Shown piece by piece: positions 1-7,282 of a stretch of DNA of 16,740 nucleotides. The stretch spans positions 1 to 16,740 of the forward strand of contig WLED01000013.1 of the NCBI GenBank assembly GCA_009704445.1, given 5' to 3'. A program made the translations under genes and the position numbers. This DNA is from Actinomycetota bacterium. Lineage in GTDB: Bacteria > Actinomycetota > Actinomycetes > Nanopelagicales > Nanopelagicaceae. A model generated the notes under the pieces. It did not search any database. It was not told the origin of the DNA and saw nothing but the letters and a program-made list of their open reading frames with translations. Numbering within the stretch: position 1 is the first letter of the stretch; every line of letters begins with the position of its first letter.

Positions 1-489
1 TAAGTAATCGAAAAGAATCGTAGATTTATCCGAAATGGCACTGCTGACTATGGCGATGTCTTCGCCGCTATGTGCCAACCTTGTCGAAATAGCTGGCACA
101 TCTAATTCGTCCACCGCAATTCCAAGGGAGCGAAGTTTAATCAAAACACGATGCGCGGGTTGATCCAAAGCAGCTCCTTGCCAACTTTGAGCCGCTAGTG
201 AAAGTAGGGAAACATCCTTCTCGGTGAGTACGCCTAAATCCATTTGATAGGAAGCATGACTAATTCTGTATCCAGCCTCGTCCAAGAAAACAGGATCGAA
301 ACTTCCAACTTCTATCTCAATACCTAAAGCACGAAGATCGTCTTTATCTCGCTCGAACATTCGCTCTTTAGTTTCGTCACTGCCTTCATAACCCTCCACG
401 GTCCGAAAGATCTCGGACTTGGTTAAAAACCTTTTCGTAGCAAGGAGAGCTATTGTTAAATTAACTAGTCGTTCAATCTTCCGAGACAC
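1..489 (-). CDS. pafB: PafB-type HTH-WYL transcriptional regulator (partial, N-terminal part)
   Basis: Only the first 163 codons are in the window; the gene continues past the left edge. PafB and PafC form the PafBC complex, which activates DNA-damage genes in mycobacteria. The N-terminus has the family's helix-turn-helix layout: it begins MSRKIERLVNLTIALL, followed by FLTKSEIF and the motif FERDKDDLRALGI at about residues 45-57. The PafB middle region (a conserved GYRI, then QMDLGVLTEKD) follows. The WYL domain lies mostly outside the window. I chose the GTG at 489 because AAAGG sits 8-9 bases upstream; another GTG at 498 would leave no room for a ribosome site. The first 17 bases overlap the end of trmI, so the two are probably co-transcribed and translationally coupled. 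pafC is expected next, off the edge. Confidence 0.88.
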   Translation of the reverse strand, partial: MSRKIERLVNLTIALLATKRFLTKSEIFRTVEGYEGSDETKERMFERDKDDLRALGIEIEVGSFDPVFLDEAGYRISHASYQMDLGVLTEKDVSLLSLAAQSWQGAALDQPAHRVLIKLRSLGIAVDELDVPAISTRLAHSGEDIAIVSSAISDKSTILFDYL

Positions 490-1324
490 CGTAGGCACCC
501 TTTGCAGGACGGCGACGTCTAGCCAGAACCTGCACACCAGGTGCCATTCGTCGACTATGAATAATAAAGCCGGTATGTCCGATCATTCTTTGCTGAGGTC
601 TAACCGCTAAACCTTCATGGTGCCAACCGCGAACTAGAGTTTCCGAACTTTCAGGTTCTGTGAAGCGTCCGTCATTTTTGAGAGCTTCAGCCGTGGCTGA
701 TAGCTGTGTACTGGTTGCTACGTAGGCTAAGAAAACACCACCAGGTCGTAATGCCCTGGCCGAAATATCTATGCACTCCCAAGGGGCAAGCATGTCCAGA
801 ACTACTCGATCAAATTGTGAATCAAATTCCTGATCTTGAAGATCTCCAACTTCCAACGTCCAATTCTTGCAATTATTTTGAAAGTAATCTTCTACATTTG
901 TTCGTGCTATCTTTGCAAAATCTTCACGTCTTTCAATCGAATGAACAATTCCGTTATCGCCAACGGCTCGAAGTAGTGAAATGGTCAAAGCCCCACTTCC
1001 AACTCCAGCCTCTAAAACTCGAGCACCAGGGTATATGTCGGCAACTCCAACAATCATTGCCGCATCTTTTGGATACACAATCGTTGCTCCACGCGGCATT
1101 GTTAAAACAAAATCTGCAAGTAATGGTTTAAATGCCGAAAATGACAACCCTGCTGTTGTGCTCACTACAGAGCCTTCAGGAAGTCCAATCAGGTCATCAT
1201 GGGTTATCCACCCTTTATGCGTGTGCCACTCTTTACCTGGAACGATCGTAAAGCTATATAACTTTCCTTTTGGGTCGGTTAACTGAATCCGATCGCCAGC
1301 GGCAAAGAAACCTAAATTAGACAC
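473..1324 (-). CDS. trmI: tRNA (adenine-58-N1)-methyltransferase TrmI
   Basis: Class I SAM-dependent methyltransferase of 283 residues, expected to make m1A58 in the T-loop of tRNAs in the cytoplasm, as its orthologue Rv2118c does. The N-terminal beta-rich domain covers about residues 1-70. The SAM-binding motif VLEAGVGSGALT starts near residue 103, the acidic motif II is SIERRED near 129, and the catalytic-region motif VVLDMLAPWE follows. The start is GTG. There is no Shine-Dalgarno sequence, but a TAAGAT hexamer ends 6 bases upstream, which suggests a leaderless transcript. It is divergent from a RecB-like nuclease, the same neighbour pair as in mycobacteria, and overlaps pafB downstream by 17 bases. 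The overall assignment is secure. Confidence 0.93.
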   Translation of the reverse strand: MSNLGFFAAGDRIQLTDPKGKLYSFTIVPGKEWHTHKGWITHDDLIGLPEGSVVSTTAGLSFSAFKPLLADFVLTMPRGATIVYPKDAAMIVGVADIYPGARVLEAGVGSGALTISLLRAVGDNGIVHSIERREDFAKIARTNVEDYFQNNCKNWTLEVGDLQDQEFDSQFDRVVLDMLAPWECIDISARALRPGGVFLAYVATSTQLSATAEALKNDGRFTEPESSETLVRGWHHEGLAVRPQQRMIGHTGFIIHSRRMAPGVQVLARRRRPAKGAYGVSED

Positions 1325-1330
1325 GGGAGC

Positions 1331-1336
1331 ATCTTA
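1331..1336 (-). promoter_or_regulatory. Predicted -10 element of trmI (leaderless)
   Basis: On the minus strand TAAGAT is followed by 6 bases and then the GTG start of trmI. This matches TANNNT at the spacing where transcription would begin at the start codon. No clear -35 box was seen. Inference from sequence only. Confidence 0.45.
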
Positions 1337-1362
1337 GGCGAATTAAATCCTCAAGGTAGGGG

Positions 1363-1368
1363 TATCTT
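1363..1368 (+). promoter_or_regulatory. Predicted -10 element of the RecB-like nuclease gene (leaderless)
   Basis: TATCTT is followed by 7 bases and then ATG at 1376, which predicts a leaderless mRNA. This argues against the in-frame TTG at 1367, which falls inside the hexamer. The alternative is that GGTAGGGG at 1355-1362 acts as a ribosome site for that TTG. Confidence 0.4.
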
Positions 1369-1375
1369 GCGCAAC

Positions 1376-2140
1376 ATGAGTATGAGTCAGCCTTTACGTC
1401 TTTCCCCTAGCGCGGTGAGTGAATACCAGAACTGCCCACTTCTATATCGCTATCGAAAAATTGATAAGTTGCCGGAGCCTCCGTCTTTAGATGCTGAGAG
1501 AGGAACCCTCGTACACACCGTATTGCACGATCTGTTTGATTCACATGCAGGTGAAAGAACTTCAGAGAAGGCTGTCTCACTATTGCCATCGCGATGGAGA
1601 GCTCAGATTGAAAATAAACCTGAACTAGAACAGCTCATTGGAAATGAAAAGGAATGGCTAGATCGAGCGGCCTCATTGCTTCAAACATACTTTGCAGTTG
1701 AAGACCCCACTGTTTTCGAGGCTACTCATCGCGAAATACACTTAGAGAATGATTTAACTGAGAAGATCTATTTACATGGGTATGTTGACCGCTTAGATGT
1801 AGCCCCTACAGGTGAGGTGCGAATAGTTGATTACAAATCAGGGAAAGCACCTAAGCCTGGATGGGAGGAAAAGGCTCTTTTTCAACTTCGTGTCTACGCT
1901 CTTCTCTACTGGAAAAATAAGGGAGTGCTACCTCGCCTGCTTCAACTGATCTATCTAGGCGATGGAAAACTCGTGAAAAACTCTCCCACAATGAATGACC
2001 TTGAATCTACTGAAAAAACCTTATTACGAGTAGCCCAAGACATAAACGTTTCAATCGAAAAAGATTACTGGCCACCTAATCCAACCAAACTCTGTGATTG
2101 GTGTTTCTTTAAGAAAATCTGCCCAGCGCACAATCGCTAG
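1376..2140 (+). CDS. RecB/Cas4-like PD-(D/E)XK nuclease with probable Fe-S cluster
   Basis: Single-domain nuclease of 254 residues, of the family that includes the C-terminal nuclease domain of AddB/RecB and Cas4. The N-terminus has LSPSAVSEYQNCPLLYRYR, with Cys20. A catalytic His lies in RGTLVHTVLHDL. The metal and catalytic motifs are YVDRLDV, then VRIVDYKSGKAP, then QLRVYALLYW. The C-terminus carries Cys240, Cys243 and Cys249 (CDWC...ICP). With Cys20 these make the four-cysteine pattern that binds a 4Fe-4S cluster in AddB and Cas4. No helicase domain, CRISPR array or cas gene is nearby, so this is the stand-alone actinobacterial form (Rv2119-like) beside trmI. A role in DNA repair is likely but unproven. 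I prefer ATG 1376; TTG 1367 and ATG 1382 are alternatives. Confidence 0.88.
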   Translation: MSMSQPLRLSPSAVSEYQNCPLLYRYRKIDKLPEPPSLDAERGTLVHTVLHDLFDSHAGERTSEKAVSLLPSRWRAQIENKPELEQLIGNEKEWLDRAASLLQTYFAVEDPTVFEATHREIHLENDLTEKIYLHGYVDRLDVAPTGEVRIVDYKSGKAPKPGWEEKALFQLRVYALLYWKNKGVLPRLLQLIYLGDGKLVKNSPTMNDLESTEKTLLRVAQDINVSIEKDYWPPNPTKLCDWCFFKKICPAHNR

Positions 2141-2154
2141 ATCACCGCTGACAT

Positions 2155-2826
2155 CTATATTTCTGTCGAAAAGTCTTGTTTCAACTCCCTTAATTTATCA
2201 ATATTTAATTGTTGTAAAGAGTTAATACTTCGCACCCTTGATGACTCTTCTACATGCACCAAATGGGGTACCGCGATTAACCACGCGCCGCTATCAATTG
2301 CTGCTTTCATACCTGGCAGTGAATCTTCAAAAACAAGGCAGTCTGCGATGTTACTTCCAGAGATCTGTGCGGCCTTTAGATAGGCCTCGGGATCAGGTTT
2401 TGTGTTTCGAACATCATCTCCACTTAGTGAGAATGGAAAAAGATCGTGTCCAATATTGTCTAAAACTGCATCAATAATGACTCGAGGACTTGCAGAGACG
2501 AGAGCTGTTTTAATTCCATGTGATCGAAGAGAATTTATTAGCTCTATTGCACCAGGCATCGCCGTTGTATTTGAGCGCATGCGATTGGCTTGAATTCTGA
2601 TTAACTCTTCAACGAAATACTCCGAAGATTCCTTATTTCCAACTCTCGCAGACATGTAATCACCTAATTTGCTAAGAGGTCCACCTAAACAAGCAACTTG
2701 ATCATCTTGAGTCCATACATAGCCGAATGGTTGGACAACTTCTTGTTCAGACAATAACCATTGAGGTTCTGAATCAACAGTCAGGCCATCCATGTCAAAG
2801 AAAACAGCATCAAAGAAATCAATCAT
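2155..2826 (-). CDS. HAD-superfamily hydrolase (beta-phosphoglucomutase-like phosphatase)
   Basis: Haloacid dehalogenase subfamily IA protein of 223 residues; such enzymes hydrolyse or transfer phosphate on small metabolites. Motif I is DMDGLTVD with Asp11 as nucleophile and Asp13 as acid/base. Motif II is Ser111 in LVSASPR, motif III is Lys143 in TKPDPEAYL, and motif IV is Glu167-Asp168 in VFEDSLPG. A helical cap lies between motifs I and II. All four motifs are intact, so it should be active, but the substrate cannot be read from the sequence. It starts 6 bases after the metH stop codon, with no clear ribosome site of its own, so it is probably co-transcribed with metH and translated by coupling. 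It is convergent with the nuclease gene, 14 bases away. Confidence 0.85.
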   Translation of the reverse strand: MIDFFDAVFFDMDGLTVDSEPQWLLSEQEVVQPFGYVWTQDDQVACLGGPLSKLGDYMSARVGNKESSEYFVEELIRIQANRMRSNTTAMPGAIELINSLRSHGIKTALVSASPRVIIDAVLDNIGHDLFPFSLSGDDVRNTKPDPEAYLKAAQISGSNIADCLVFEDSLPGMKAAIDSGAWLIAVPHLVHVEESSRVRSINSLQQLNIDKLRELKQDFSTEI

Positions 2827-2832
2827 AAGGTG

Positions 2833-5800
2833 CTAGTTCGCGTTGAAGTATTTAGCTTCGGGATGATGAACGATAATTGCCGACGTTGATTGCTCAGGAT
2901 GTAATTGGAACTCTTCTGATAATTCAACACCTATACGTTCAGGCTCAAGTAATGAACATAATTGAACTTGCTGTTCTAGATCAGGACATGCCGGGTAACC
3001 AAATGAATAGCGGGAGCCCCGATAACCTTGATCTAAAATTCCTTGAAGATCTGATGAATCCTCGTCTTTGACACGTAACTCTTCACGTACTCTGCCGTGC
3101 CAATGTTCGGCCAGAGCTTCAGTAAGTTGTACAGAAAGCCCATGGAGCTCCAAGTACTCGCGGTACTTATTCGCCTCAAAAAGCTGTGCTGCTGCTTTGC
3201 TCACCGAGGCACCCATGGTCACTATGTGGAAGGCGACAACATCGGTTCGTCCAGATTCCTTAGACGCAAAAAAATCACTGATGCATAACCGTCTATCACG
3301 TCGTTGTCGTGGGAATGTAAATCGTGTGCGCTCTTTTCCTTTATTCTCCCCGTCATGATGAAGGATCACTAAGTCATTACCTTCGCTATAACAAGGAAAA
3401 TATCCGTAAACGACAGCAGCATTGAGCCAGCCGCTCGACTGTACTTCGTTCATTAAAGAACGCAAACGTGGACGACCTTGTGAAACAACCATCTCTTCGT
3501 ATTCGCCGCGGTTACCTTTAAGGCCCCACTGTCCAACATAGAGGGCCCGCTCATCGAGCATTCCCGAGTATTCTGCAAGTGAAATTCCCTTCACCACTCT
3601 AGAACCATAGAAGGGTGGTGTTGGAATAGAAACTTCTTGACTTACATCGCTTCTAACATTATCGACCGGTAAATCACTTTCCTTTAGCCGAGTATTAGTC
3701 GTTTTGCGTTCTTTGAGTGGGGGAAGTGCGGCGCCTACTTCGCCTCTCTTTACAGCCATCATTGCATCCATTAGACGCAGACCTTCGAAAGCATCTCGTG
3801 CATACCTAACTTCACCAGGAAAAACTGAGGCCAAATCTTGCTCAACATATGCCCGAGTAAGAGCTGCTCCCCCAAGAACAATTGGCCATCGTTGGTCTAA
3901 GCCACGAGCGGTAATCTCTTCCAAATTCTCCTTCATGATCACTGTTGATTTAACAAGCAATCCGCTCATTCCAATAACATCAGCATTCGCCTCTATGGCA
4001 CCGTCGATAATTTGATTAACGGTTTGTTTGATTCCAATATTTGCAACTCGATATCCATTATTTGTTAGGATGATATCTACAAGATTTTTACCAATATCGT
4101 GTACATCTCCCTTTACTGTTGCAAGCAGCATGGTTCCTCGACCTTGATCATTTGTCTTCTCCATGTATGGCTCCAGCAATGCAACGGCAGTTTTCATCAC
4201 TTCAGCGCTTTGGAGAACGAAGGGCAACTGCATTTCACCTTTACCAAATAATTCTCCAACAACTTTCATACCTTCTAGAAGGTGATCGTTGATGATCTCT
4301 AAAGGTTGAATGCCTTGCTCGCGTGCCAGTTTGAGATCTTCCTCTAAACCAACTTTCTCACCCTCAATAATCCTTCGTTGTAATCTCTCAAATAACGGTA
4401 AGGCCGCCAACGCTTCAGCCCTCGCATTTTTACTTGATGTGAGCTCAACCCCATCGAACAACTGTAAAAACTCCTGAAGTGGGTCGTATGTGCACTCTTC
4501 GCCCTCGAAAACTCTTCGATCGTAAATTAAATCAAGGGCAATTTTCTTCGCTTTTTCATCGATTCGATTCATTGGTGTAATTTTCGAAGGGTGAACTATT
4601 GCCGAATCTAATCCCGCCTGTACACATTCATGGAGGAAAACCGAGTTTAGAACAACTCGAGAAGCAGGATTTAATCCAAAGGAAACGTTACTTATGCCCA
4701 GGGTTGTTTGAACTTGTGGGAACTCTTCTTTAAGTCTCTTAATTGCATTAATCGTTTCGATACCATCGCGCCTTGTTTCTTCTTGTCCTGTGGCTATTGG
4801 GAAAGTAAGGCAATCAATCAAGATGTCACCGATGTTCATTCTCCAGTTATCATGCAAGTCGTTGATCAAACGACGAGCAACTCTGAGCTTCCATTCGCAA
4901 TCTCTTGCCTGCCCCTGCTCATCGATAGTTAAAGCTACAACTCCAGCTCCATGTTCTTGAACTAAAGGCATAATCTTTGCAAAACGTGAAGTGGGACCGT
5001 CACCGTCTTCGTAATTAACAGAGTTAATAACGCATCGACCGCCTAAATGTTCTAATCCTGCTTTCAAAACTAAAGGTTCGGTTGAATCTAAAACAATTGG
5101 AAGGGTACTTGCTGTGGCAAATCTAGATGCAAGTTCTGCCATGTCCGATGCTCCATCTCGACCAACATAGTCGACCGAAAGATCCAACATGTGCGCACCT
5201 TCTTGAATCTGATCTCTCGCTATTTCTACACATTTCTCCCAGTCTTCTGCAAGGAGTGCATCACGAAAAGCCCGCGATCCATTTGCATTTGTTCGCTCAC
5301 CAATAGCTAAATATGTTTTATCTTGACGAAACGGAACATATTGGTACAAAGATGATGCTCCAGGCTCTAAGGTCGTGGTTCGTGCCTTAATCTTTTTTCT
5401 ATCTAAGCGATCGACTACGGCTCGTAAATGTGATGGAGTTGTTCCGCAACAACCTCCAATGAGAGAGATTCCGTAATCGTGAACAAATGTTTCTAAAGCC
5501 GTCGCTAATTCTTCTGGTCCTAGCGGATAACTTGCCCCTTTTGGTCCCAAAACTGGCAAACCCGCATTAGGCATGACGGATATTGCTATTTCAGAGTTTT
5601 TACTGAGATACCTTAAGTGTTCTGACATTTCTGCAGGTCCTGTTGCGCAGTTCAATCCGATGAGATCTATACCTAAAGGTTGTAACGCGTTAAGAGCTGC
5701 ACCTATTTCCGAACCAACCAACATTGTCCCTGTAGTTTCAACAGTAACCTGAGCGATGAGTACCACATCACGGTTTGATTCTTCTATGGCCCGTCTTGCC

Positions 5801-6339
5801 CCGTTTACCGCCGCTTTAACTTGCAATAAATCTTGGGAAGTTTCAATTAATAGCGCATCACTTCCACTATCGGTTAAACCCTTAGATGCTACGTAATATG
5901 CATCCTTTAATTTTTCATAACTTGTATGACCCAGGCTAGGAAGTTTTGTCCCTGGTCCTAAAGAGCCTAGGACAAATCGAGGCTTCTCAGGAGAGGAAAA
6001 AGAATCGGCCGCTTGGCGAGCGATCAATCCTCCCGCAAAAGCTAACTCGTAGATTCGATCTTCGATTCCGTACTCAGCAAGATTGGCCCAATTAGCCCCA
6101 AAGGTATTTGTTTCAATCGCATCTACGCCAACTTCTAAATACGCATCGTGAACTGAACGGACAATATCTGGACGACTAACATTTAATATTTCATTGCAGC
6201 CCTCGTGGTTTTGAAAATCTTCTAAAGAGGGATCGGCTTCCTGAAGCATTGTGCCCATAGCGCCATCGGCTACTACTACCCGGCTTGAAAGAGCCTCACG
6301 CAGTAAACCTTGAGGATGGGTTAACTTTCGCGTGTTCAC
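2833..6339 (-). CDS. metH: Cobalamin-dependent methionine synthase
   Basis: Transfers a methyl group from methyltetrahydrofolate to homocysteine via enzyme-bound cobalamin, making methionine in the cytosol. It is full length (1168 residues) with all modules. The homocysteine domain (1-310) has zinc ligands Cys231 (NCATGP) and Cys297/Cys298 (GGCCGT). The pterin-binding domain starts near 345 (IGERTNANGSRAF). The cobalamin cap and Rossmann domains (about 640-880) include the base-off ligand motif GDVHDIG with His746. The C-terminal AdoMet activation domain ends in GYPACPD near 1114. The start is GTG, with a TAACCT hexamer 7 bases upstream and no ribosome site, so a leaderless mRNA is likely. 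The gap to the divergent PAC2 gene is 29 bases, too short for a cobalamin riboswitch. A HAD hydrolase gene follows directly. Its presence implies cobalamin is made or imported. Confidence 0.97.
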   Translation of the reverse strand: MNTRKLTHPQGLLREALSSRVVVADGAMGTMLQEADPSLEDFQNHEGCNEILNVSRPDIVRSVHDAYLEVGVDAIETNTFGANWANLAEYGIEDRIYELAFAGGLIARQAADSFSSPEKPRFVLGSLGPGTKLPSLGHTSYEKLKDAYYVASKGLTDSGSDALLIETSQDLLQVKAAVNGARRAIEESNRDVVLIAQVTVETTGTMLVGSEIGAALNALQPLGIDLIGLNCATGPAEMSEHLRYLSKNSEIAISVMPNAGLPVLGPKGASYPLGPEELATALETFVHDYGISLIGGCCGTTPSHLRAVVDRLDRKKIKARTTTLEPGASSLYQYVPFRQDKTYLAIGERTNANGSRAFRDALLAEDWEKCVEIARDQIQEGAHMLDLSVDYVGRDGASDMAELASRFATASTLPIVLDSTEPLVLKAGLEHLGGRCVINSVNYEDGDGPTSRFAKIMPLVQEHGAGVVALTIDEQGQARDCEWKLRVARRLINDLHDNWRMNIGDILIDCLTFPIATGQEETRRDGIETINAIKRLKEEFPQVQTTLGISNVSFGLNPASRVVLNSVFLHECVQAGLDSAIVHPSKITPMNRIDEKAKKIALDLIYDRRVFEGEECTYDPLQEFLQLFDGVELTSSKNARAEALAALPLFERLQRRIIEGEKVGLEEDLKLAREQGIQPLEIINDHLLEGMKVVGELFGKGEMQLPFVLQSAEVMKTAVALLEPYMEKTNDQGRGTMLLATVKGDVHDIGKNLVDIILTNNGYRVANIGIKQTVNQIIDGAIEANADVIGMSGLLVKSTVIMKENLEEITARGLDQRWPIVLGGAALTRAYVEQDLASVFPGEVRYARDAFEGLRLMDAMMAVKRGEVGAALPPLKERKTTNTRLKESDLPVDNVRSDVSQEVSIPTPPFYGSRVVKGISLAEYSGMLDERALYVGQWGLKGNRGEYEEMVVSQGRPRLRSLMNEVQSSGWLNAAVVYGYFPCYSEGNDLVILHHDGENKGKERTRFTFPRQRRDRRLCISDFFASKESGRTDVVAFHIVTMGASVSKAAAQLFEANKYREYLELHGLSVQLTEALAEHWHGRVREELRVKDEDSSDLQGILDQGYRGSRYSFGYPACPDLEQQVQLCSLLEPERIGVELSEEFQLHPEQSTSAIIVHHPEAKYFNAN

Positions 6340-6345
6340 TTGGTC

Positions 6346-6364
6346 AAGGTTACCGTAAGGTTAC
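6346..6364. repeat. Two direct copies of AAGGTTAC, 11 bases apart
   Basis: AAGGTTAC occurs at 6346-6353 and again at 6357-6364, an exact repeat with an 11-base period (about one helical turn), filling most of the 29-base divergent gap between metH and the PAC2 gene. The first copy contains the predicted metH -10 hexamer in the other strand. The second provides the AAGG ribosome site of the PAC2 gene. It could be an operator or a coincidence. Confidence 0.5.
6347..6352 (-). promoter_or_regulatory. Predicted -10 element of metH (leaderless)
   Basis: On the minus strand TAACCT is followed by 7 bases and then the GTG start of metH. It lies inside the first copy of a duplicated AAGGTTAC sequence. 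Confidence 0.42.
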
Positions 6365-6368
6365 ATTC

Positions 6369-7232
6369 GTGGAGATTCTACAAATACCAAGCCTGCGCGA
6401 TCCCATTATGTTGATTGCATTTTCTGGATGGAATGACGGCGCAGAGGCCGCAACTGGCGCTCTAGATCACCTTCTCTCAGCATGGAAAGATTCAAACGAT
6501 GATGTTGTTCCGGTGTTGATTGCCCAAGTAGATTCTGAAGATTTCTATGACTATCAGGTGAGCAGGCCACAAGTCAGAATAAGTGACTCAATGCAACGAG
6601 AGATTACGTGGCCTGGAACACAGATTTTTGGTCTGTCCATTCCGTCGATGAAAAAGGATCTGGTGATCGTTACTGGTGTGGAACCTTCAATGCGATGGAA
6701 ATCCTTCACACGCGAAATATTAGATATTGCAGATGATCTCGAAACTTCAATGATCATCACAATTGGTGCGATGCTTTCGGATTCACCACACACTCGGCCA
6801 ATAAGAATTCTTGCAACGACGTCAAATCCCTCCATAGGTTCTCGTCTTGATCTGCAACCTTCCAATTACCAGGGTCCAACCGGAATTATCGGTGCAATTC
6901 AAGATGGTTGTACTAGACGAGGTATTGAATCCCTATCTCTGTGGGCTTCAGTACCTCATTATGCGCCTAATGCTCCATCACCCAAAGCCTCCTTAGCATT
7001 AATACAAGCTATTGAAGACTACGTGGGAATTTCCATACCACTGGGTGACTTAAGAGAACAAGCCGAAACATGGGAAGACTCTGTTACACAGTTAGCTTCT
7101 GAAGATGCTGATGTTGCAGATTATGTTAAGGCGTTAGAAGCTAGCAAGGACGCAACCGATCTCCCAGAGGTTTCTGGTGAAACAATTGCCAAAGAGTTTG
7201 AAAAATACTTGCGACGCCATCAAGAAGATTAG
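6369..7232 (+). CDS. PAC2-family protein (proteasome assembly chaperone-like)
   Basis: Member of the PAC2 family (Rv2125-like), 287 residues from the chosen start. The family is named after a eukaryotic proteasome assembly chaperone; the bacterial role is not established. The diagnostic N-terminus reads LRDPIMLIAFSGWNDGAEAA, followed by a core with alternating strands and helices, including IITIGAMLSDSPHTRP and YQGPTGIIGAIQ. The C-terminal third is helical and acidic. The reading frame is open upstream to a TTG at 6285, but GTG at 6369 matches the family's usual N-terminus and has AAGG 8 bases before it. It is divergent from metH by 29 bases and convergent with mshC. See the separate finding on its presence beside a missing proteasome block. 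Confidence 0.85.
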   Translation: MEILQIPSLRDPIMLIAFSGWNDGAEAATGALDHLLSAWKDSNDDVVPVLIAQVDSEDFYDYQVSRPQVRISDSMQREITWPGTQIFGLSIPSMKKDLVIVTGVEPSMRWKSFTREILDIADDLETSMIITIGAMLSDSPHTRPIRILATTSNPSIGSRLDLQPSNYQGPTGIIGAIQDGCTRRGIESLSLWASVPHYAPNAPSPKASLALIQAIEDYVGISIPLGDLREQAETWEDSVTQLASEDADVADYVKALEASKDATDLPEVSGETIAKEFEKYLRRHQED

Positions 7233-7282
7233 TTGGAGATGAACTTCAATAGAATTTGCTAAAAAGCTCTATCGTAAATCAA

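Noticed and set aside
706..1286. Open frames on the plus strand opposite trmI
   Set aside because: They are antisense to a well-supported gene, have no recognisable domains, and are shadows of its codon structure.
1376..2140. Cas4 of a CRISPR system
   Set aside because: No CRISPR repeats or other cas genes occur in the window, and the trmI neighbour points to the stand-alone housekeeping form.
6340..6368. Cobalamin riboswitch before metH
   Set aside because: Only 29 bases separate metH from the divergent gene, and the predicted mRNA is leaderless; there is no space for a B12 aptamer.
6285..6368. Longer N-terminus of the PAC2 protein from TTG 6285
   Set aside because: The extra 28 residues are the antisense of the metH 5' end and do not resemble the family; GTG 6369 has a ribosome site and the family N-terminus.
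7246..7274. Possible terminator hairpin (ATAGA/TCTAT with inner GCT/AGC) between the PAC2 and mshC genes
   Set aside because: The stem is short, AT-rich and broken by a 4-base bulge, and no T-run follows on either strand.
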